Assembly: GCF_001050015.1 (NCBI RefSeq)
Contig: NZ_CVTB01000319.1
Coordinates: forward strand, 1-13,347
Length of the DNA: 13,347 bases
Source of the DNA: Mycolicibacterium malmesburyense
Lineage (GTDB): Bacteria; Actinomycetota; Actinomycetes; Mycobacteriales; Mycobacteriaceae
Direction of reading: 5' to 3'
Below are positions 1 through 8,141 of the stretch, piece by piece. Numbering within the stretch: the stretch's first letter is position 1; each line of letters starts with the position of its first letter. The position numbers were made by a program, and so were the translations under genes. The notes under the pieces are model-generated. The model was given only the letters and a program-made list of their open reading frames with translations, was not told the origin of the DNA and made no database searches.

Positions 1-1130
1 CCGGTGAACCCGCCGAGCGCCTCGCCGCGGTAGTGCGCGAACCGCTGGAGATCACCGCCGAAACGTGAATACCACTGGGCGACAAGGGCTTCAGACTCCA
101 CGGTAACGGCGTTGGCGACCAGCCGACCACCCGACGGCAGCCGCTCGAAGCACGCCTCCAGCAGGCCCGGTCGGGTGAGGCCGCCGCCGACGAAGATGGT
201 GTCGGGCGGGGACACGGAGTCGAACGACTCGGGCGCGTCGCACCGCACCTCGACCGGGACGCCGAACGCCAGCGCGTTCTCGGCGATGCGTTCGCGGCGT
301 TTGTCGTCGCGTTCGAACGCCACTGCGCGGCAACCGGGTCCGCTGCGACACCATTCGATCGCGATGCTGCCCGACCCCGCGCCGACGTCCCAGAGCGTCT
401 GCCCCGGCCGCGGCGCCAGCGCCGCCAGGGTGATCGCCCGCATCGGCTGTTTGGTGATCTGCCCGTCGTTGGCGTACACGTCGTCGGGCAGCACCCCGAA
501 GCGCCGCTCATCGGGCAGATAGCGCACCGCGATCACGTTGAGGTCGTCGACGTCGCCGGGCGGCCGGGCGGCCCACTCCCGGGCGGTGGCCGTGCGACGC
601 CGCTCCGCGGAGCCGCCGAGTTGTTCGAGCACCGTGACTTCGGATTCGCCGCGGCCGGTGTCGGTCAGCACGCGCGCCAAGGTCGACGGTGTCGATGCGT
701 CGCGCGACATCACCACCGCCCGACCGCCGCGGCGCACCGCGGTCTGCGGGTCGCCGACCACCAGGCTGATCACCTCGGTGTCCTGCACCGCCCAGCCCAT
801 CCGCGCGCACGCCAGCGTCACCGACGACACGTGCGGCAGCACCGTCACCCGGTCGGGTCCATGAATCCGGATCAGTGTGCCGCCGACGCCGTGCAGCAGG
901 GGGTCGCCGCTGGCCACGACGTGTACGTCGCCGTCGGCGTCGTCGAGCAGCGTGCGCAGCGCGGGCAGCATCGGCGACGGCCACTCTCGACGCGTCGCGC
1001 ACACGCTGGTGTCGAGCAGATCGAGTTGGCGCCGCGAGCCGTAAACTACGGTGGCCCTCGTGAGTTCGGCTCTGGCACGCGGTGACAGGCCGGCCATCCC
1101 ATCGGCGCCGATGCCGACGACGACGATCAC
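1..1130 (-). CDS. cobL: Precorrin-6Y C5,15-methyltransferase (decarboxylating), 3' end cut by window edge
   Basis: CobL methylates C5 and C15 of precorrin-6Y and decarboxylates the C12 acetate in the aerobic cobalamin pathway, using SAM in the cytosol. The frame is open from a GTG at 1130 to the left edge, giving 376 codons. From memory, M. tuberculosis CobL is about 390 aa, so roughly the last 15 residues are missing. Residues 1-200 are the CbiE-like tetrapyrrole methylase domain, with VGIGADGMAGLSP near residues 5-17 and ASGDPLLHG at 73-81. Residues 215-376 are the CbiT-like domain, with NDGQITKQPMRA at 221-232, the SAM-binding DVGAGSGSIAIEW at 248-260 and VGGGLT at 314-319. The start is fixed by the 4-bp GTGA overlap with the upstream dehydrogenase stop, which implies co-transcription and coupled translation. 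Family assignment is secure; the C-terminus cannot be seen. Confidence 0.95.
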   Translation of the reverse strand, partial: MIVVVGIGADGMAGLSPRARAELTRATVVYGSRRQLDLLDTSVCATRREWPSPMLPALRTLLDDADGDVHVVASGDPLLHGVGGTLIRIHGPDRVTVLPHVSSVTLACARMGWAVQDTEVISLVVGDPQTAVRRGGRAVVMSRDASTPSTLARVLTDTGRGESEVTVLEQLGGSAERRRTATAREWAARPPGDVDDLNVIAVRYLPDERRFGVLPDDVYANDGQITKQPMRAITLAALAPRPGQTLWDVGAGSGSIAIEWCRSGPGCRAVAFERDDKRRERIAENALAFGVPVEVRCDAPESFDSVSPPDTIFVGGGLTRPGLLEACFERLPSGGRLVANAVTVESEALVAQWYSRFGGDLQRFAHYRGEALGGFT

Positions 1131-1885
1131 CTCGGCAGCCTCCGCCACACGAACCGCGGCGTCATCTTGAACGCCAGCGCCAGCAGCGCCAGCGGTGCGG
1201 GCACCCACACCGCGCTCCGACCGCGGTGCAGCGCGCGCACCGTCGCGTCGGCCACGACCGCCGGTCTTCGAGACAACGGTGCGGGTTTCATCCCCTCGGT
1301 CATACGGCCGATCACGAAGCCCGGCCGGACCACCAGCAGGTGCACCCCCGAACCGTGCAGTGCGTCGGCCAGGCCGCTGCAGAATCCGTCCAGCCCGGCC
1401 TTGGCCGACCCGTAGACGTAGTTGGCGCGTCGCACCCGCACGCCGGCCACCGACGAGAACGCGACGATGGTTCCGGCGCCCGCGACGCGCATCGTCTCCG
1501 CCAGGACGGTCAGCAGGCTGACCTGCGCGACGAAGTCGGTGTGCACGATCGCGGCGGCGTGCGCGGGATCCTTCTCCGCGAGGGCCTGGTCGCCGAGGAT
1601 GCCGAAGGCCAGCACCGCGGTGCCGATCGGGCCGTGCTCGGCGACGATGGACTCGACGAGCGGGCCGTGGGAGTCCAGGTCGTCGGCGTCGAACTCGCGC
1701 ACCTGCACCGCCGCGGCGCCCGCCGCCCGCACCGCGGCCACCTCCGCATCGAGGTCGTTGGACCGGCGCGCCGCCAGCAGCACCACCGCTCCCGGCGCCA
1801 GGCGCGTGGCCACTTCGAGGCCGATCTCGCTGCGGCCGCCGAAGATCACGACCAAAGGCGGGCGAGCGTCAGCCGTGTCTGTCAT
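1127..1885 (-). CDS. Short-chain dehydrogenase/reductase, DprE2-like (Rv2073c-type)
   Basis: This is a classical-size SDR of 252 aa. The Rossmann nucleotide-binding loop reads FGGRSEIG (residues 15-22). It replaces the usual TGxxxGIG and resembles the form found in DprE2, the decaprenylphosphoryl-2-keto-erythro-pentose reductase of arabinan synthesis. The catalytic residues are present: Ser144/145 in AFSSVAG, Tyr158 and Lys162 in YGSAK. RPGFV at 187-191 is the usual segment after the active site. The C-terminal 25 residues include a hydrophobic stretch (PLALLALAF), which may associate with the membrane. The gene is first in a two-gene unit with cobL, whose GTG overlaps this TGA. A CATAAT -10-like hexamer lies 7 nt before the ATG and predicts a leaderless mRNA. 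The substrate is unknown: resemblance to DprE2 suggests a polyprenyl-sugar ketone, while the neighbour suggests a corrin-related role. Neither is proved by sequence. Confidence 0.92.
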   Translation of the reverse strand: MTDTADARPPLVVIFGGRSEIGLEVATRLAPGAVVLLAARRSNDLDAEVAAVRAAGAAAVQVREFDADDLDSHGPLVESIVAEHGPIGTAVLAFGILGDQALAEKDPAHAAAIVHTDFVAQVSLLTVLAETMRVAGAGTIVAFSSVAGVRVRRANYVYGSAKAGLDGFCSGLADALHGSGVHLLVVRPGFVIGRMTEGMKPAPLSRRPAVVADATVRALHRGRSAVWVPAPLALLALAFKMTPRFVWRRLPR

Positions 1886-1892
1886 GGCAGCG

Positions 1893-1898
1893 ATTATG
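1893..1898 (-). promoter_or_regulatory. Putative -10 element for the SDR-cobL unit
   Basis: On the minus strand the hexamer CATAAT (5 of 6 to TATAAT) is followed by 7 nt and then the ATG at 1885. This spacing would place the transcription start on the A of the ATG, giving a leaderless mRNA. The ATG has no Shine-Dalgarno sequence, which fits. No clear -35 was seen. It faces the divergent -10 at 1907-1912, only 8 bp away. Confidence 0.5.
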
Positions 1899-1906
1899 TC
1901 CTGCGC

Positions 1907-1912
1907 TACCGT
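1907..1912 (+). promoter_or_regulatory. Putative -10 element for the biliverdin-reductase-like gene
   Basis: TACCGT fits the mycobacterial TANNNT -10 pattern. It is followed by 8 nt and then the ATG at 1921, so a leaderless transcript is predicted. The context GCTACCGT is almost the same as GCTACTGT before the exonuclease gene. The two divergent start codons are only 35 bp apart, so any -35 of one promoter must lie in or next to the coding region of the other. Confidence 0.5.
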
Positions 1913-1920
1913 GAAGGCCG

Positions 1921-2346
1921 ATGGCCCAGTCCAGCCGCCGGGCGACCACCCGGCTCACCACCGACGCGCTCGCGTTCCTGTCCGAGCGTCATCTCGCGAT
2001 GCTGACGACCCTGCGCTCGGACAACTCGCCGCACGTCGTCGCCGTCGGGTTCACGTTCGACCCGACCACGCACATCGCCCGCGTCATCACCAGCGGCGGA
2101 TCCCAGAAGGCGGTCAACGCCGAGCGGCAGGGCGTCGCGGTGCTCAGCCAGGTCGACGGCGCGCGGTGGCTGTCACTGGAGGGCAAAGCCCAGGTCAACA
2201 CCGATCCCGACGCCGTTCGCGACGCCGAACTGCGCTACGCCCAGCGGTACCGCACGCCGCGGGTCAACCCGAAGCGCGTCGTGATCGAGGTCCGCGTCGA
2301 GCGGGTGTTGGGCTCCTCGGACCTGTTGGACCGCATCACCGATTGA
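1921..2346 (+). CDS. F420H2-dependent biliverdin reductase-type protein (Rv2074 family)
   Basis: This 141-aa protein has the split beta-barrel fold of the flavin/deazaflavin oxidoreductase (FDOR-B) superfamily, once annotated as pyridoxamine-phosphate oxidase-like. From about residue 11 it follows the M. tuberculosis Rv2074 sequence almost without gaps: [20 protein letters not shown] at 24-43, [12 protein letters not shown] at 58-69, [15 protein letters not shown] at 74-88 and [13 protein letters not shown] at 102-114. Rv2074 reduces biliverdin to bilirubin with F420H2, and the same reaction is inferred here. The first 10 residues are the variable part. The gene stands alone, divergent from the SDR gene by 35 bp and convergent with pepE (7 bp between stops). 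No heme oxygenase is visible nearby. Family is certain; substrate is inferred from orthology. Confidence 0.93.
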   Translation: MAQSSRRATTRLTTDALAFLSERHLAMLTTLRSDNSPHVVAVGFTFDPTTHIARVITSGGSQKAVNAERQGVAVLSQVDGARWLSLEGKAQVNTDPDAVRDAELRYAQRYRTPRVNPKRVVIEVRVERVLGSSDLLDRITD

Positions 2347-2353
2347 CGGCGGG

Positions 2354-3496
2354 TCAAGCCGTGGCGGCTGGGCCCGCGGGCACGACGATCAGGTCGTGCG
2401 GTCGGTGGTTCACCGACTCGGCGCCGTCGCCGGTGACGATCACGATGTCCTCGATGCGCGCACCCCACTCTCCGGGAAAGTAGATCCCCGGCTCGACCGA
2501 GAAGGCCATGCCCTCCTCCAGCGTCAGGGTGTTGCCGGCGACGATGTAGGGCTCCTCGTGGACCGACAGCCCGATGCCGTGGCCGGTGCGGTGCACGAAC
2601 GCGTCGGCCAATCCCTCGGCGGCCAGCACGTCGCGGGCGGCGGCGTCGACCTGTTCGGCGGTGACACCGGGCTGCACGGCCTCGACCGCGGCGTGCTGGG
2701 CCCGCTGCAGCACCGCGTAGCGACGGGCCACCTCGGGATCCGGTTCGCCGATGCTGTAGGTGCGGGTCGAATCGGAGTTGTAGCCGGGCTCGTAGGGTCC
2801 GCCGACGTCGACGACGACGATGTCGCCGGCGCGCAGTTCGCGGTCCGAGCACTCGTGGTGCGGGTCGGCGCCGTGCGGCCCCGAGCCGACGATGATGAAG
2901 GCGACCTCCGAATGCCCTTCGGCGACAATGGCTTCCGCGATGTCGGCGGCGACGTCGGCCTCGGTGCGTCCGGGCACCAGGAATTCGGGGACGCGGGCGT
3001 GCACCCGGTCGATCGCCGCGCCGGCCGTGCGCAGCGCGTCGATCTCGGCCGGGTCCTTGATCATCCGCAGCCTGCGCAGCACGTCGGTGGCCAACACGGG
3101 CACCGCGCCGAGCACGTCGGCGAGCGGCAACAGGTGCAGGGCGGGCATGGAGTCGGTGACGGCGGCCGTGCACGTTCCCCCACCGAGCGACTCGGCGACC
3201 ACGGCGTACGGGTCATCACCGTCGACCCAGTCGCGCACGGTCAGGCCGAGTTCGGGCACCGCGGACTCCTTGAGCGCGGCCAACTCCAGTCGCGGCACCA
3301 CGACGGTCGGGTCGCCGTCGACCGGCAGCACCAGCGCGGTGAGCCGCTCGAACGTCTGCGCACGTGAACCGGTCAGGTAGCGAAGGTCGTAGCCCGGGGT
3401 GATGACCAGGCCCGCAAGACCGGCGTCGGCCGCGGCCGAGGCGGCGGCGCGCAGCCGGGAGGCGTAGACATCGGTGCTGAATCGGTTGGCTGTCAT
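2354..3496 (-). CDS. pepE: Xaa-Pro dipeptidase / M24 metallopeptidase PepE
   Basis: A cytosolic M24B peptidase (380 aa) that cleaves peptide bonds before proline using a dinuclear metal centre. Residues 1-145 form the creatinase N-terminal domain, with [13 protein letters not shown] at 31-43. The catalytic pita-bread domain follows. All five metal ligands can be assigned: Asp230 (VVVDVGG), Asp242 (NSDSTRTY), His306 (RTGHGIGL), Glu335 (SVEPGIYF) and Glu349 (ARIEDIV). His208 in GSGPHGA and His313 in SVHEEP are the usual supporting histidines. The ATG at 3496 is supported by a TAGCCT -10-like hexamer exactly 7 nt upstream and no Shine-Dalgarno, so the mRNA is probably leaderless. It is transcribed divergently from the exonuclease gene and converges on the Rv2074-like gene. 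The exact substrate preference cannot be read from sequence. Confidence 0.95.
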   Translation of the reverse strand: MTANRFSTDVYASRLRAAASAAADAGLAGLVITPGYDLRYLTGSRAQTFERLTALVLPVDGDPTVVVPRLELAALKESAVPELGLTVRDWVDGDDPYAVVAESLGGGTCTAAVTDSMPALHLLPLADVLGAVPVLATDVLRRLRMIKDPAEIDALRTAGAAIDRVHARVPEFLVPGRTEADVAADIAEAIVAEGHSEVAFIIVGSGPHGADPHHECSDRELRAGDIVVVDVGGPYEPGYNSDSTRTYSIGEPDPEVARRYAVLQRAQHAAVEAVQPGVTAEQVDAAARDVLAAEGLADAFVHRTGHGIGLSVHEEPYIVAGNTLTLEEGMAFSVEPGIYFPGEWGARIEDIVIVTGDGAESVNHRPHDLIVVPAGPAATA

Positions 3497-3503
3497 GGGA
3501 TTC

Positions 3504-3509
3504 AGGCTA
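3504..3509 (-). promoter_or_regulatory. Putative -10 element for pepE
   Basis: On the minus strand TAGCCT matches TANNNT and is followed by 7 nt (GAATCCC) and the pepE ATG, so transcription would begin at the start codon. No convincing -35 hexamer was found. The spacing is the same as at pafA and pafB. Confidence 0.55.
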
Positions 3510-3551
3510 ATCCGCGCCCGGATAGGTGGCGACCTCGCTCGCCCGTCGCGC

Positions 3552-3557
3552 TACTGT
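3552..3557 (+). promoter_or_regulatory. Putative -10 element for the 5'-3' exonuclease gene
   Basis: TACTGT matches TANNNT. It is 8 nt before GTG 3566 but only 2 nt before the alternative GTG 3560. The spacing therefore favours GTG 3566 as a leaderless start. The context GCTACTGT parallels GCTACCGT before the Rv2074-like gene. Confidence 0.5.
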
Positions 3558-3565
3558 CAGTGACC

Positions 3566-4522
3566 GTGGCCGCTCCCCTCGTCCTGCTCGACGGCGCCAG
3601 CATGTGGTTTCGCTCCTACTTCGGGGTGCCCAGCTCGATCACCGCGCCCGACGGCCGCCCCGTCAACGCGCTGCGCGGTTTCCTGGACGCCGTGGCGACG
3701 GTGATCACCCGGGAGCGTCCGGGCCGCCTCGTCGTGTGCCGCGACGACGACTGGCGTCCGCAGTGGCGCGTCGACCTCATCCCCTCCTACAAGGCGCACC
3801 GAGTCCTCGAGGAACACCCCGACCGCGAGCCCGACGTCGAGGAGGTGCCCGACGAACTCACCCCGCAGGTCGACATGATCTTCGAGATTCTCGACGCGTT
3901 CGGCATCCCGACCGCCGGCGCCGCCGAGCACGAGGCCGACGACGTGCTGGGCACCCTGGCCGCCCGCGAGGAACGCGATCCCGTCGTCGTGGTCAGCGGG
4001 GACCGCGACCTGTTGCAATTGGTCCGCGACGAGCCGGTGTCGGTCCGGGTGCTCTACCTGGGTAGCGGGCTGGCCAAGGCGACGAAATGGGGCCCGGTCG
4101 AGGTGGCCGAGAAATACGGCGTCCCGATCGACCGGGCGGGTCCGGCCTACGCCGAACTCGCGCTGCTGCGGGGCGATCCGAGCGACGGTCTGCCCGGCGT
4201 GCCGGGCATCGGAGAGAAGACCGCCGCCACACTGCTGGCGCAGCACGGCTCGCTGGAGAACATCCTCGCCGCGGCCAACGACCCGAAGTCCAAGATGAGC
4301 AAGGCGTATCGCACCAAGCTGCTCAAAGCCGCCGACTACATCGAGGCGGCGGGGCCGGTGGTCAAGGTGGCCACCGACGCCGACCTGGACTGGTCAACGC
4401 CGAACGACACGCTGCCGCTGGCCGCCGAGCATCCGCGCAAGGTCGTCAAGCTCGCCGAGACGTACGGCGTCACGTCCTCGATCGGACGGCTGCAGAAGGC
4501 CCTCGACGCGCTCGACGGCTAG
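3566..4522 (+). CDS. Stand-alone 5'-3' exonuclease / FEN-like nuclease (Rv2090-type)
   Basis: This protein (318 aa from GTG 3566) is homologous to the 5'-nuclease domain of DNA polymerase I but has no polymerase domain. The N-terminal resolvase-like part carries LLDGASMWF (7-15, first catalytic Asp), a DDD cluster at 60-62, YKAHR at 75-79, EHEADD at 121-126 and SGDRDLLQL at 144-152. The C-terminal part holds the helix-hairpin-helix [18 protein letters not shown] at 203-220, which binds DNA. All expected acidic metal ligands are present, so it should be active on flaps or 5' ends in replication and repair. GTG 3560 would add two residues, but the -10 at 3552-3557 sits too close to it. The gene diverges from pepE by 69 bp. 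Its TAG ends 5 bp before the stop of the convergent DUF4333 gene, inside a shared hairpin. Confidence 0.93.
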   Translation: MAAPLVLLDGASMWFRSYFGVPSSITAPDGRPVNALRGFLDAVATVITRERPGRLVVCRDDDWRPQWRVDLIPSYKAHRVLEEHPDREPDVEEVPDELTPQVDMIFEILDAFGIPTAGAAEHEADDVLGTLAAREERDPVVVVSGDRDLLQLVRDEPVSVRVLYLGSGLAKATKWGPVEVAEKYGVPIDRAGPAYAELALLRGDPSDGLPGVPGIGEKTAATLLAQHGSLENILAAANDPKSKMSKAYRTKLLKAADYIEAAGPVVKVATDADLDWSTPNDTLPLAAEHPRKVVKLAETYGVTSSIGRLQKALDALDG

Positions 4523-4541
4523 CAGGCCTACTTGGGCCTGC
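4522..4541. terminator. Short perfect hairpin between convergent stop codons
   Basis: GCAGGCC (4522-4528) and GGCCTGC (4535-4541) form a perfect 7-bp stem with a 6-nt loop. The hairpin begins at the last base of the exonuclease TAG and contains the stop and last codons of the opposing gene. No T-tract follows on either strand. This is common for mycobacterial terminators, but it means termination is an inference from position and symmetry. Confidence 0.4.
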
Positions 4542-5322
4542 CGACCTCGTAGGTGCCCTTGTCGTCCTGGAACGTCACCGTCACCTGGCGCTTGGTGCCG
4601 TCGATGCTGACCTCACAGTCGAAGGTGCCACCCTTCTGAACGGTCGGATTCTGGCCGTCGTTGCACTTGACGTCCTTGACGTTGGTGGCGCCGTATCCGT
4701 TGGCCTCGTCGGTGAGGATCTGCTGCACGCCGGTCTGCGCGGCGTCGATGTCGAGCTTGGTGGTGACGAAGAAGCCCGGCTTCCAGAAGCCCAGCACCAG
4801 CACGACCGCCACGATGATCGCCGCGAGCAGGCCGATCACGCCGCCGATCACGGCCAGCGAGCGCTTCGAACCCTCCTCGGAACCCGGTGCGCCGTACTGG
4901 GGGTACTGGCCGTACTGCCCCGGTTGCTGGCCGTACTGGCCCGGTTGCTGACCGAACTGTCCGGACTGGTCGCCGTACTGGCCGGGCTGCTGGTAACCCG
5001 CCTGCCCGGGCTGGGTGTACGGCTGGCCGTAGTGCGGCTGCGCGTACTGCCCGGGCTGCTGATACGCCTGCTGGCCGTACTGCTCGCCGCCCGGGTACTG
5101 CTGCGGGGGCTGATATGCCGGCTGCTGGTACTGCGGGTACTGCTGGCCCTGCGAGGGGTCGTATGCGGGCGGCTGCCAGCTCGGCGCTGCCTGGGTCGCG
5201 TCACCGCCCTGCGGCTGCCACTGCTGGCCGGCCGATGGATCGCTGGACGGCTGGTCCGTAGGCTGCTCCGGCTGCTGGCCTGGCCACGACTGCGTCGGAT
5301 CAGATCCCTGCGGTCCGCTCAT
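4528..5322 (-). CDS. DUF4333 single-pass membrane protein with Q/P/Y/G-rich cytoplasmic tail (Rv2091c-type)
   Basis: This 264-aa protein has three parts. Residues 1-148 are low complexity, dominated by Gln, Pro, Tyr and Gly, with repeated QQPGQYG-like units around 110-145. Residues 156-178 are a single membrane helix preceded by Lys-Arg (SKRS), which places the tail in the cytoplasm. Residues 180-264 form a DUF4333-type extracytoplasmic domain with two cysteines (Cys220, Cys236) that could form a disulfide. The start is ATG 5322, because AAGGAG lies 4 nt upstream; an in-frame ATG at 5358 would overlap the helY stop and lacks that support. It is the last gene of the pafB-to-helY run, 35 bp after helY. 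No enzymatic function can be assigned. Association with a cell-envelope complex or with Tat export is possible but unproved. Confidence 0.9.
   Translation of the reverse strand: MSGPQGSDPTQSWPGQQPEQPTDQPSSDPSAGQQWQPQGGDATQAAPSWQPPAYDPSQGQQYPQYQQPAYQPPQQYPGGEQYGQQAYQQPGQYAQPHYGQPYTQPGQAGYQQPGQYGDQSGQFGQQPGQYGQQPGQYGQYPQYGAPGSEEGSKRSLAVIGGVIGLLAAIIVAVVLVLGFWKPGFFVTTKLDIDAAQTGVQQILTDEANGYGATNVKDVKCNDGQNPTVQKGGTFDCEVSIDGTKRQVTVTFQDDKGTYEVGRPK
4906..4947. repeat. 21-bp tandem coding repeat inside the DUF4333 gene
   Basis: Two adjacent 21-bp units (4906-4926 and 4927-4947) differ at one base. They encode in-frame heptads of the QQPGQYG type. More diverged copies lie on both sides, around 4948-5060. 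The unit length is a multiple of three, so slippage would change tail length without breaking the frame. Confidence 0.75.
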
Positions 5323-5326
5323 TTCA

Positions 5327-5332
5327 CTCCTT
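5327..5332 (-). promoter_or_regulatory. Ribosome binding site that sets the DUF4333 start
   Basis: AAGGAG on the minus strand, 4 nt before ATG 5322. It is one of only two strong Shine-Dalgarno sequences noticed in the window. Both belong to internal genes of the pafB-to-DUF4333 run, which fits translation from a polycistronic mRNA. Confidence 0.75.
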
Positions 5333-5357
5333 GTTCGAAGATCTTGCTCCCGACACA

Positions 5358-8141
5358 TTACCCCGCATCAACAGCGACGACGCCGCGTCGAACGTCGTTT
5401 ATCGCGCGTTTCGCGGTGGCCCGCAGGCCGGCGCTGGGAGCAGCGTTGCGCACCTGGTCGAGCAGGTCGAGCACCTGTCGGCACCACCGGACGAAATCAC
5501 CCGCCGACAGCGGGGATCCGCTGCCGGTGGCGTCCGAGGCGGCCAGGGCGCTGGTCAGGTCGCCGGTGGTGGCCCACCGGAAAATGGCCGCGACGAAGCC
5601 GTCGTCGGGTTCGCGGCTGCCGGTGATCCGGTGGCGTTGCTCGTCGGCGCGCAGTTCGGTCCACAGCCGCCGCGTCTGGTTGAGCGCGCGGCGCAGCTTG
5701 CCGGTCGGGATGTCGAAGCCGTCGCGTCCGCCCGGCGTGTCGCCGCGCGCCTCGTAGATCACCGCCGACACCACCCCCGCCAGCTCGGCCGCGTCGAGGC
5801 CCTCCCAGATGCCCGTGCGCAGGGCCTCCGCGGCCAGCAGGTCGCTCTCGCTGTAGATCCGGGCCAGCAGCCGCCCGTCGTCGGTCACCTTCGGGTCGTC
5901 GGCGGGCCCGGCGATGAACCCGCGCTCGGTCAACAGGGCCACGATCCGGTCGAACGTGCGTGCCAGCGAGTTCGTCGCCGCGGCCACCTTCTGCCGGATC
6001 TGTTCGTTGTCGCGTTCGATGCGCAGGTAGCGCTCGGCCAGCCGCGCCTTCTCCTCCCGGTCGGGCCGGTGGTGGACGGGGTGGCGACTCAACTGCTCGC
6101 GCAGCGAGGCCAGTTCGGGGTCGATGTCGCGTTCGGCGCCCTCCCGCGCGGGACCGCTGCGCTTGCCCTTCCGCGGCGGAACGTCGAGGCGCTCGGCCGC
6201 TGAGTTCAGCGCCGACGCGAGGTCGCGCCGTGCGCGCGGATTGCGGTGCTCGACGCGTTTGGGCAACGGCATCGACCCCAGCGGGGCCGAGGTTCCCGAG
6301 TAGTCGGCCGATGAGATCCGTCCGGCCCAACGGTGTTCGGTCAGCACCAGCGGGCGCGGATCCTCGTCGTCGCGGGCCGGTTCGAGCACGACGGCCAACC
6401 CCCCGCGCCTGCCGTGGGTGATGGTGATGATGTCACCGCGGCGCAGCGAGGCCAGCGCTTCGTTGGCGGCCCGTCGGCGCTGCAACCGCGAGGCTCGCGA
6501 CTGAGCACGTTCGCGCTCGGAGATCTGCATCCGCAGCCGGACGTAGTCGAGGATCGCGTCGTCACCGAGCTCGCCGGCGAGTTCGGTGAGCATCCGCTCG
6601 CCGCGTTCGATGCCGCGGCGCAGCCCAACCACCGAGCGGTCCGCCTGGTACTGCGCGAACGACGCCTCCAGCAGTTCGTGCGCCTGCGCCGGGCCCATCT
6701 GCTGGACGAGGTTGATGGTCATGTTGTACGACGGCGCAAAGGAACTGCGCAGCGGAAACGTCCGGGTCGACGCCAAGCCCGCCACCTCGGCCGGTTCGAC
6801 GTCGGGGGTCCACAGCACCACCGCGTGACCCTCGACGTCGATGCCGCGGCGGCCGGCCCGTCCGGTCAGCTGGGTGTATTCGCCGGGGGTCAACGGCACG
6901 TGCTGCTCGCCGTTGAACTTCACCAGCCGCTCGAGCACCACCGTGCGTGCGGGCATGTTGATACCCAATGCCAGTGTCTCCGTGGCGAATACGGCCTTCA
7001 CCAGGCCCGCGGAGAACAGCTCCTCGACGGTGTGGCGGAAGACCGGCAGCATGCCGGCGTGGTGGGCGGCCAGGCCACGCAGCAGCCCCTCGCGCCATTC
7101 GTGGTAGTCGAGCACGATCAGGTCGGCTTCGGGCAGATCGCCGCAGCGACGGTCGACGACCTCGGCGATTTGGGCCCGTTCCTCGTGGGTGGTCAGCCGC
7201 AGCGACGAACGCAGGCACTGCTTGACCGCGGCGTCGCAGCCCGCGCGCGAGAAGATGAAGGTGATTGCGGGTAGCAGCTCTTCGCGCTCCAGCGTGGTGA
7301 TCACGTCGGGCCGCGAGGGCGGACGGTACATGGTCGGCCTGCCCCTGTTGCGGCCCCGGCCGCGCGGCTGCCAGTCGGCCAGCCGGTCGGCTTCGCGCCG
7401 ATGCGCGATGTGGCGCAACAACTCCGGGTCGACGATGAGTTCCCGGTTCTGCTCCTTGGGTGTGCGACGCGCACGGGCCGCCCGGGTGGCGCGGTAGTCG
7501 AACAGGTCGAACAACCGCCTGCCGACCAGCACGTGCTGCCACAGGGGAACCGGTCGGTGCTCGTCAACGATGACCGTGGTGTCTCCGCGCACCGTCTGAA
7601 TCCAGCCGCCGAACTCCTCGGCGTTGCTGACCGTCGCCGACAGGCTCACCAGCCGCACCTCGTCGGGCAGGTGCAGGATGACCTCTTCCCACACCGCACC
7701 GCGCATGCGATCGGCCAAGAAGTGCACCTCGTCCATGACGACATACGAAAGCCCGTGCAGCGCAGACGAGTTCGCGTAAAGCATGTTGCGAAGCACCTCG
7801 GTGGTCATGACCACCACATCGGCGTCTCCGTTGACCGATTGATCTCCGGTCAGCAGGCCGATCTTCTCCGGACCGTAGCGGCGCACCAGGTCGTTGTGTT
7901 TCTGGTTGCTCAACGCCTTGATCGGCGTGGTGTAGAAGCATTTTCCGCCCGCGGCCAGGGCAAGGTGCACCGCGAACTCCCCCACGACGGTCTTGCCCGC
8001 GCCGGTCGGCGCGCACACCAACACTCCGTGCCCGTTCTCCAGGGCTTCGCACGAGCGGCGCTGGAAGTCGTCGAGCGCAAACGTCAACTGCTCGGTGAAA
8101 AGGGCTAGCTGGCAGCCCAATTCACTAGGTGGCATCGTCAT
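5358..8141 (-). CDS. helY: Ski2/Mtr4-like superfamily 2 RNA helicase HelY
   Basis: This 927-aa protein closely follows M. tuberculosis HelY (about 906 aa). It belongs to the Ski2/Mtr4 group of DExH helicases, which use ATP to unwind RNA during processing or decay. Motifs in order: Walker A APTGAGKT (44-51), motif Ia [10 protein letters not shown] (71-80), DEVH (137-140), SAT (168-170), motif [11 protein letters not shown] (296-304), motif [14 protein letters not shown] (386-398) and motif [12 protein letters not shown] (424-433). An insert or arch-like region follows, and the C-terminal ~190 residues match the DSHCT type. All motor residues are intact. The start is uncertain: TTG 8144, ATG 8141 and ATG 8135 are in frame, all overlapping the end of tatC and none with a clear Shine-Dalgarno, so translation is probably coupled to tatC. 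The RNA targets are unknown. Confidence 0.94.
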   Translation of the reverse strand: MTMPPSELGCQLALFTEQLTFALDDFQRRSCEALENGHGVLVCAPTGAGKTVVGEFAVHLALAAGGKCFYTTPIKALSNQKHNDLVRRYGPEKIGLLTGDQSVNGDADVVVMTTEVLRNMLYANSSALHGLSYVVMDEVHFLADRMRGAVWEEVILHLPDEVRLVSLSATVSNAEEFGGWIQTVRGDTTVIVDEHRPVPLWQHVLVGRRLFDLFDYRATRAARARRTPKEQNRELIVDPELLRHIAHRREADRLADWQPRGRGRNRGRPTMYRPPSRPDVITTLEREELLPAITFIFSRAGCDAAVKQCLRSSLRLTTHEERAQIAEVVDRRCGDLPEADLIVLDYHEWREGLLRGLAAHHAGMLPVFRHTVEELFSAGLVKAVFATETLALGINMPARTVVLERLVKFNGEQHVPLTPGEYTQLTGRAGRRGIDVEGHAVVLWTPDVEPAEVAGLASTRTFPLRSSFAPSYNMTINLVQQMGPAQAHELLEASFAQYQADRSVVGLRRGIERGERMLTELAGELGDDAILDYVRLRMQISERERAQSRASRLQRRRAANEALASLRRGDIITITHGRRGGLAVVLEPARDDEDPRPLVLTEHRWAGRISSADYSGTSAPLGSMPLPKRVEHRNPRARRDLASALNSAAERLDVPPRKGKRSGPAREGAERDIDPELASLREQLSRHPVHHRPDREEKARLAERYLRIERDNEQIRQKVAAATNSLARTFDRIVALLTERGFIAGPADDPKVTDDGRLLARIYSESDLLAAEALRTGIWEGLDAAELAGVVSAVIYEARGDTPGGRDGFDIPTGKLRRALNQTRRLWTELRADEQRHRITGSREPDDGFVAAIFRWATTGDLTSALAASDATGSGSPLSAGDFVRWCRQVLDLLDQVRNAAPSAGLRATAKRAINDVRRGVVAVDAG

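Noticed and set aside
2346..2381. Terminator between the Rv2074-like gene and pepE
   Set aside because: Only a 5-bp stem (ACGGC/GCCGT, 2346-2350 with 2358-2362) and a GCCCGCGGGC palindrome (2372-2381, inside pepE) are visible. Both are common in GC-rich DNA and have no T-tract.
1422..2483. A 353-codon plus-strand frame antisense to the SDR gene and out of frame through the Rv2074-like gene
   Set aside because: It crosses two recognised genes in the wrong frame and its translation is low-complexity Arg/Ala/Ser.
4087..5757. A 556-codon open frame on the plus strand across the exonuclease end, the DUF4333 gene and helY
   Set aside because: It lies out of frame with the exonuclease and antisense to two well-supported genes. 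Its product is Arg/Leu-rich without any recognisable domain. Long antisense frames are expected in DNA this GC-rich.
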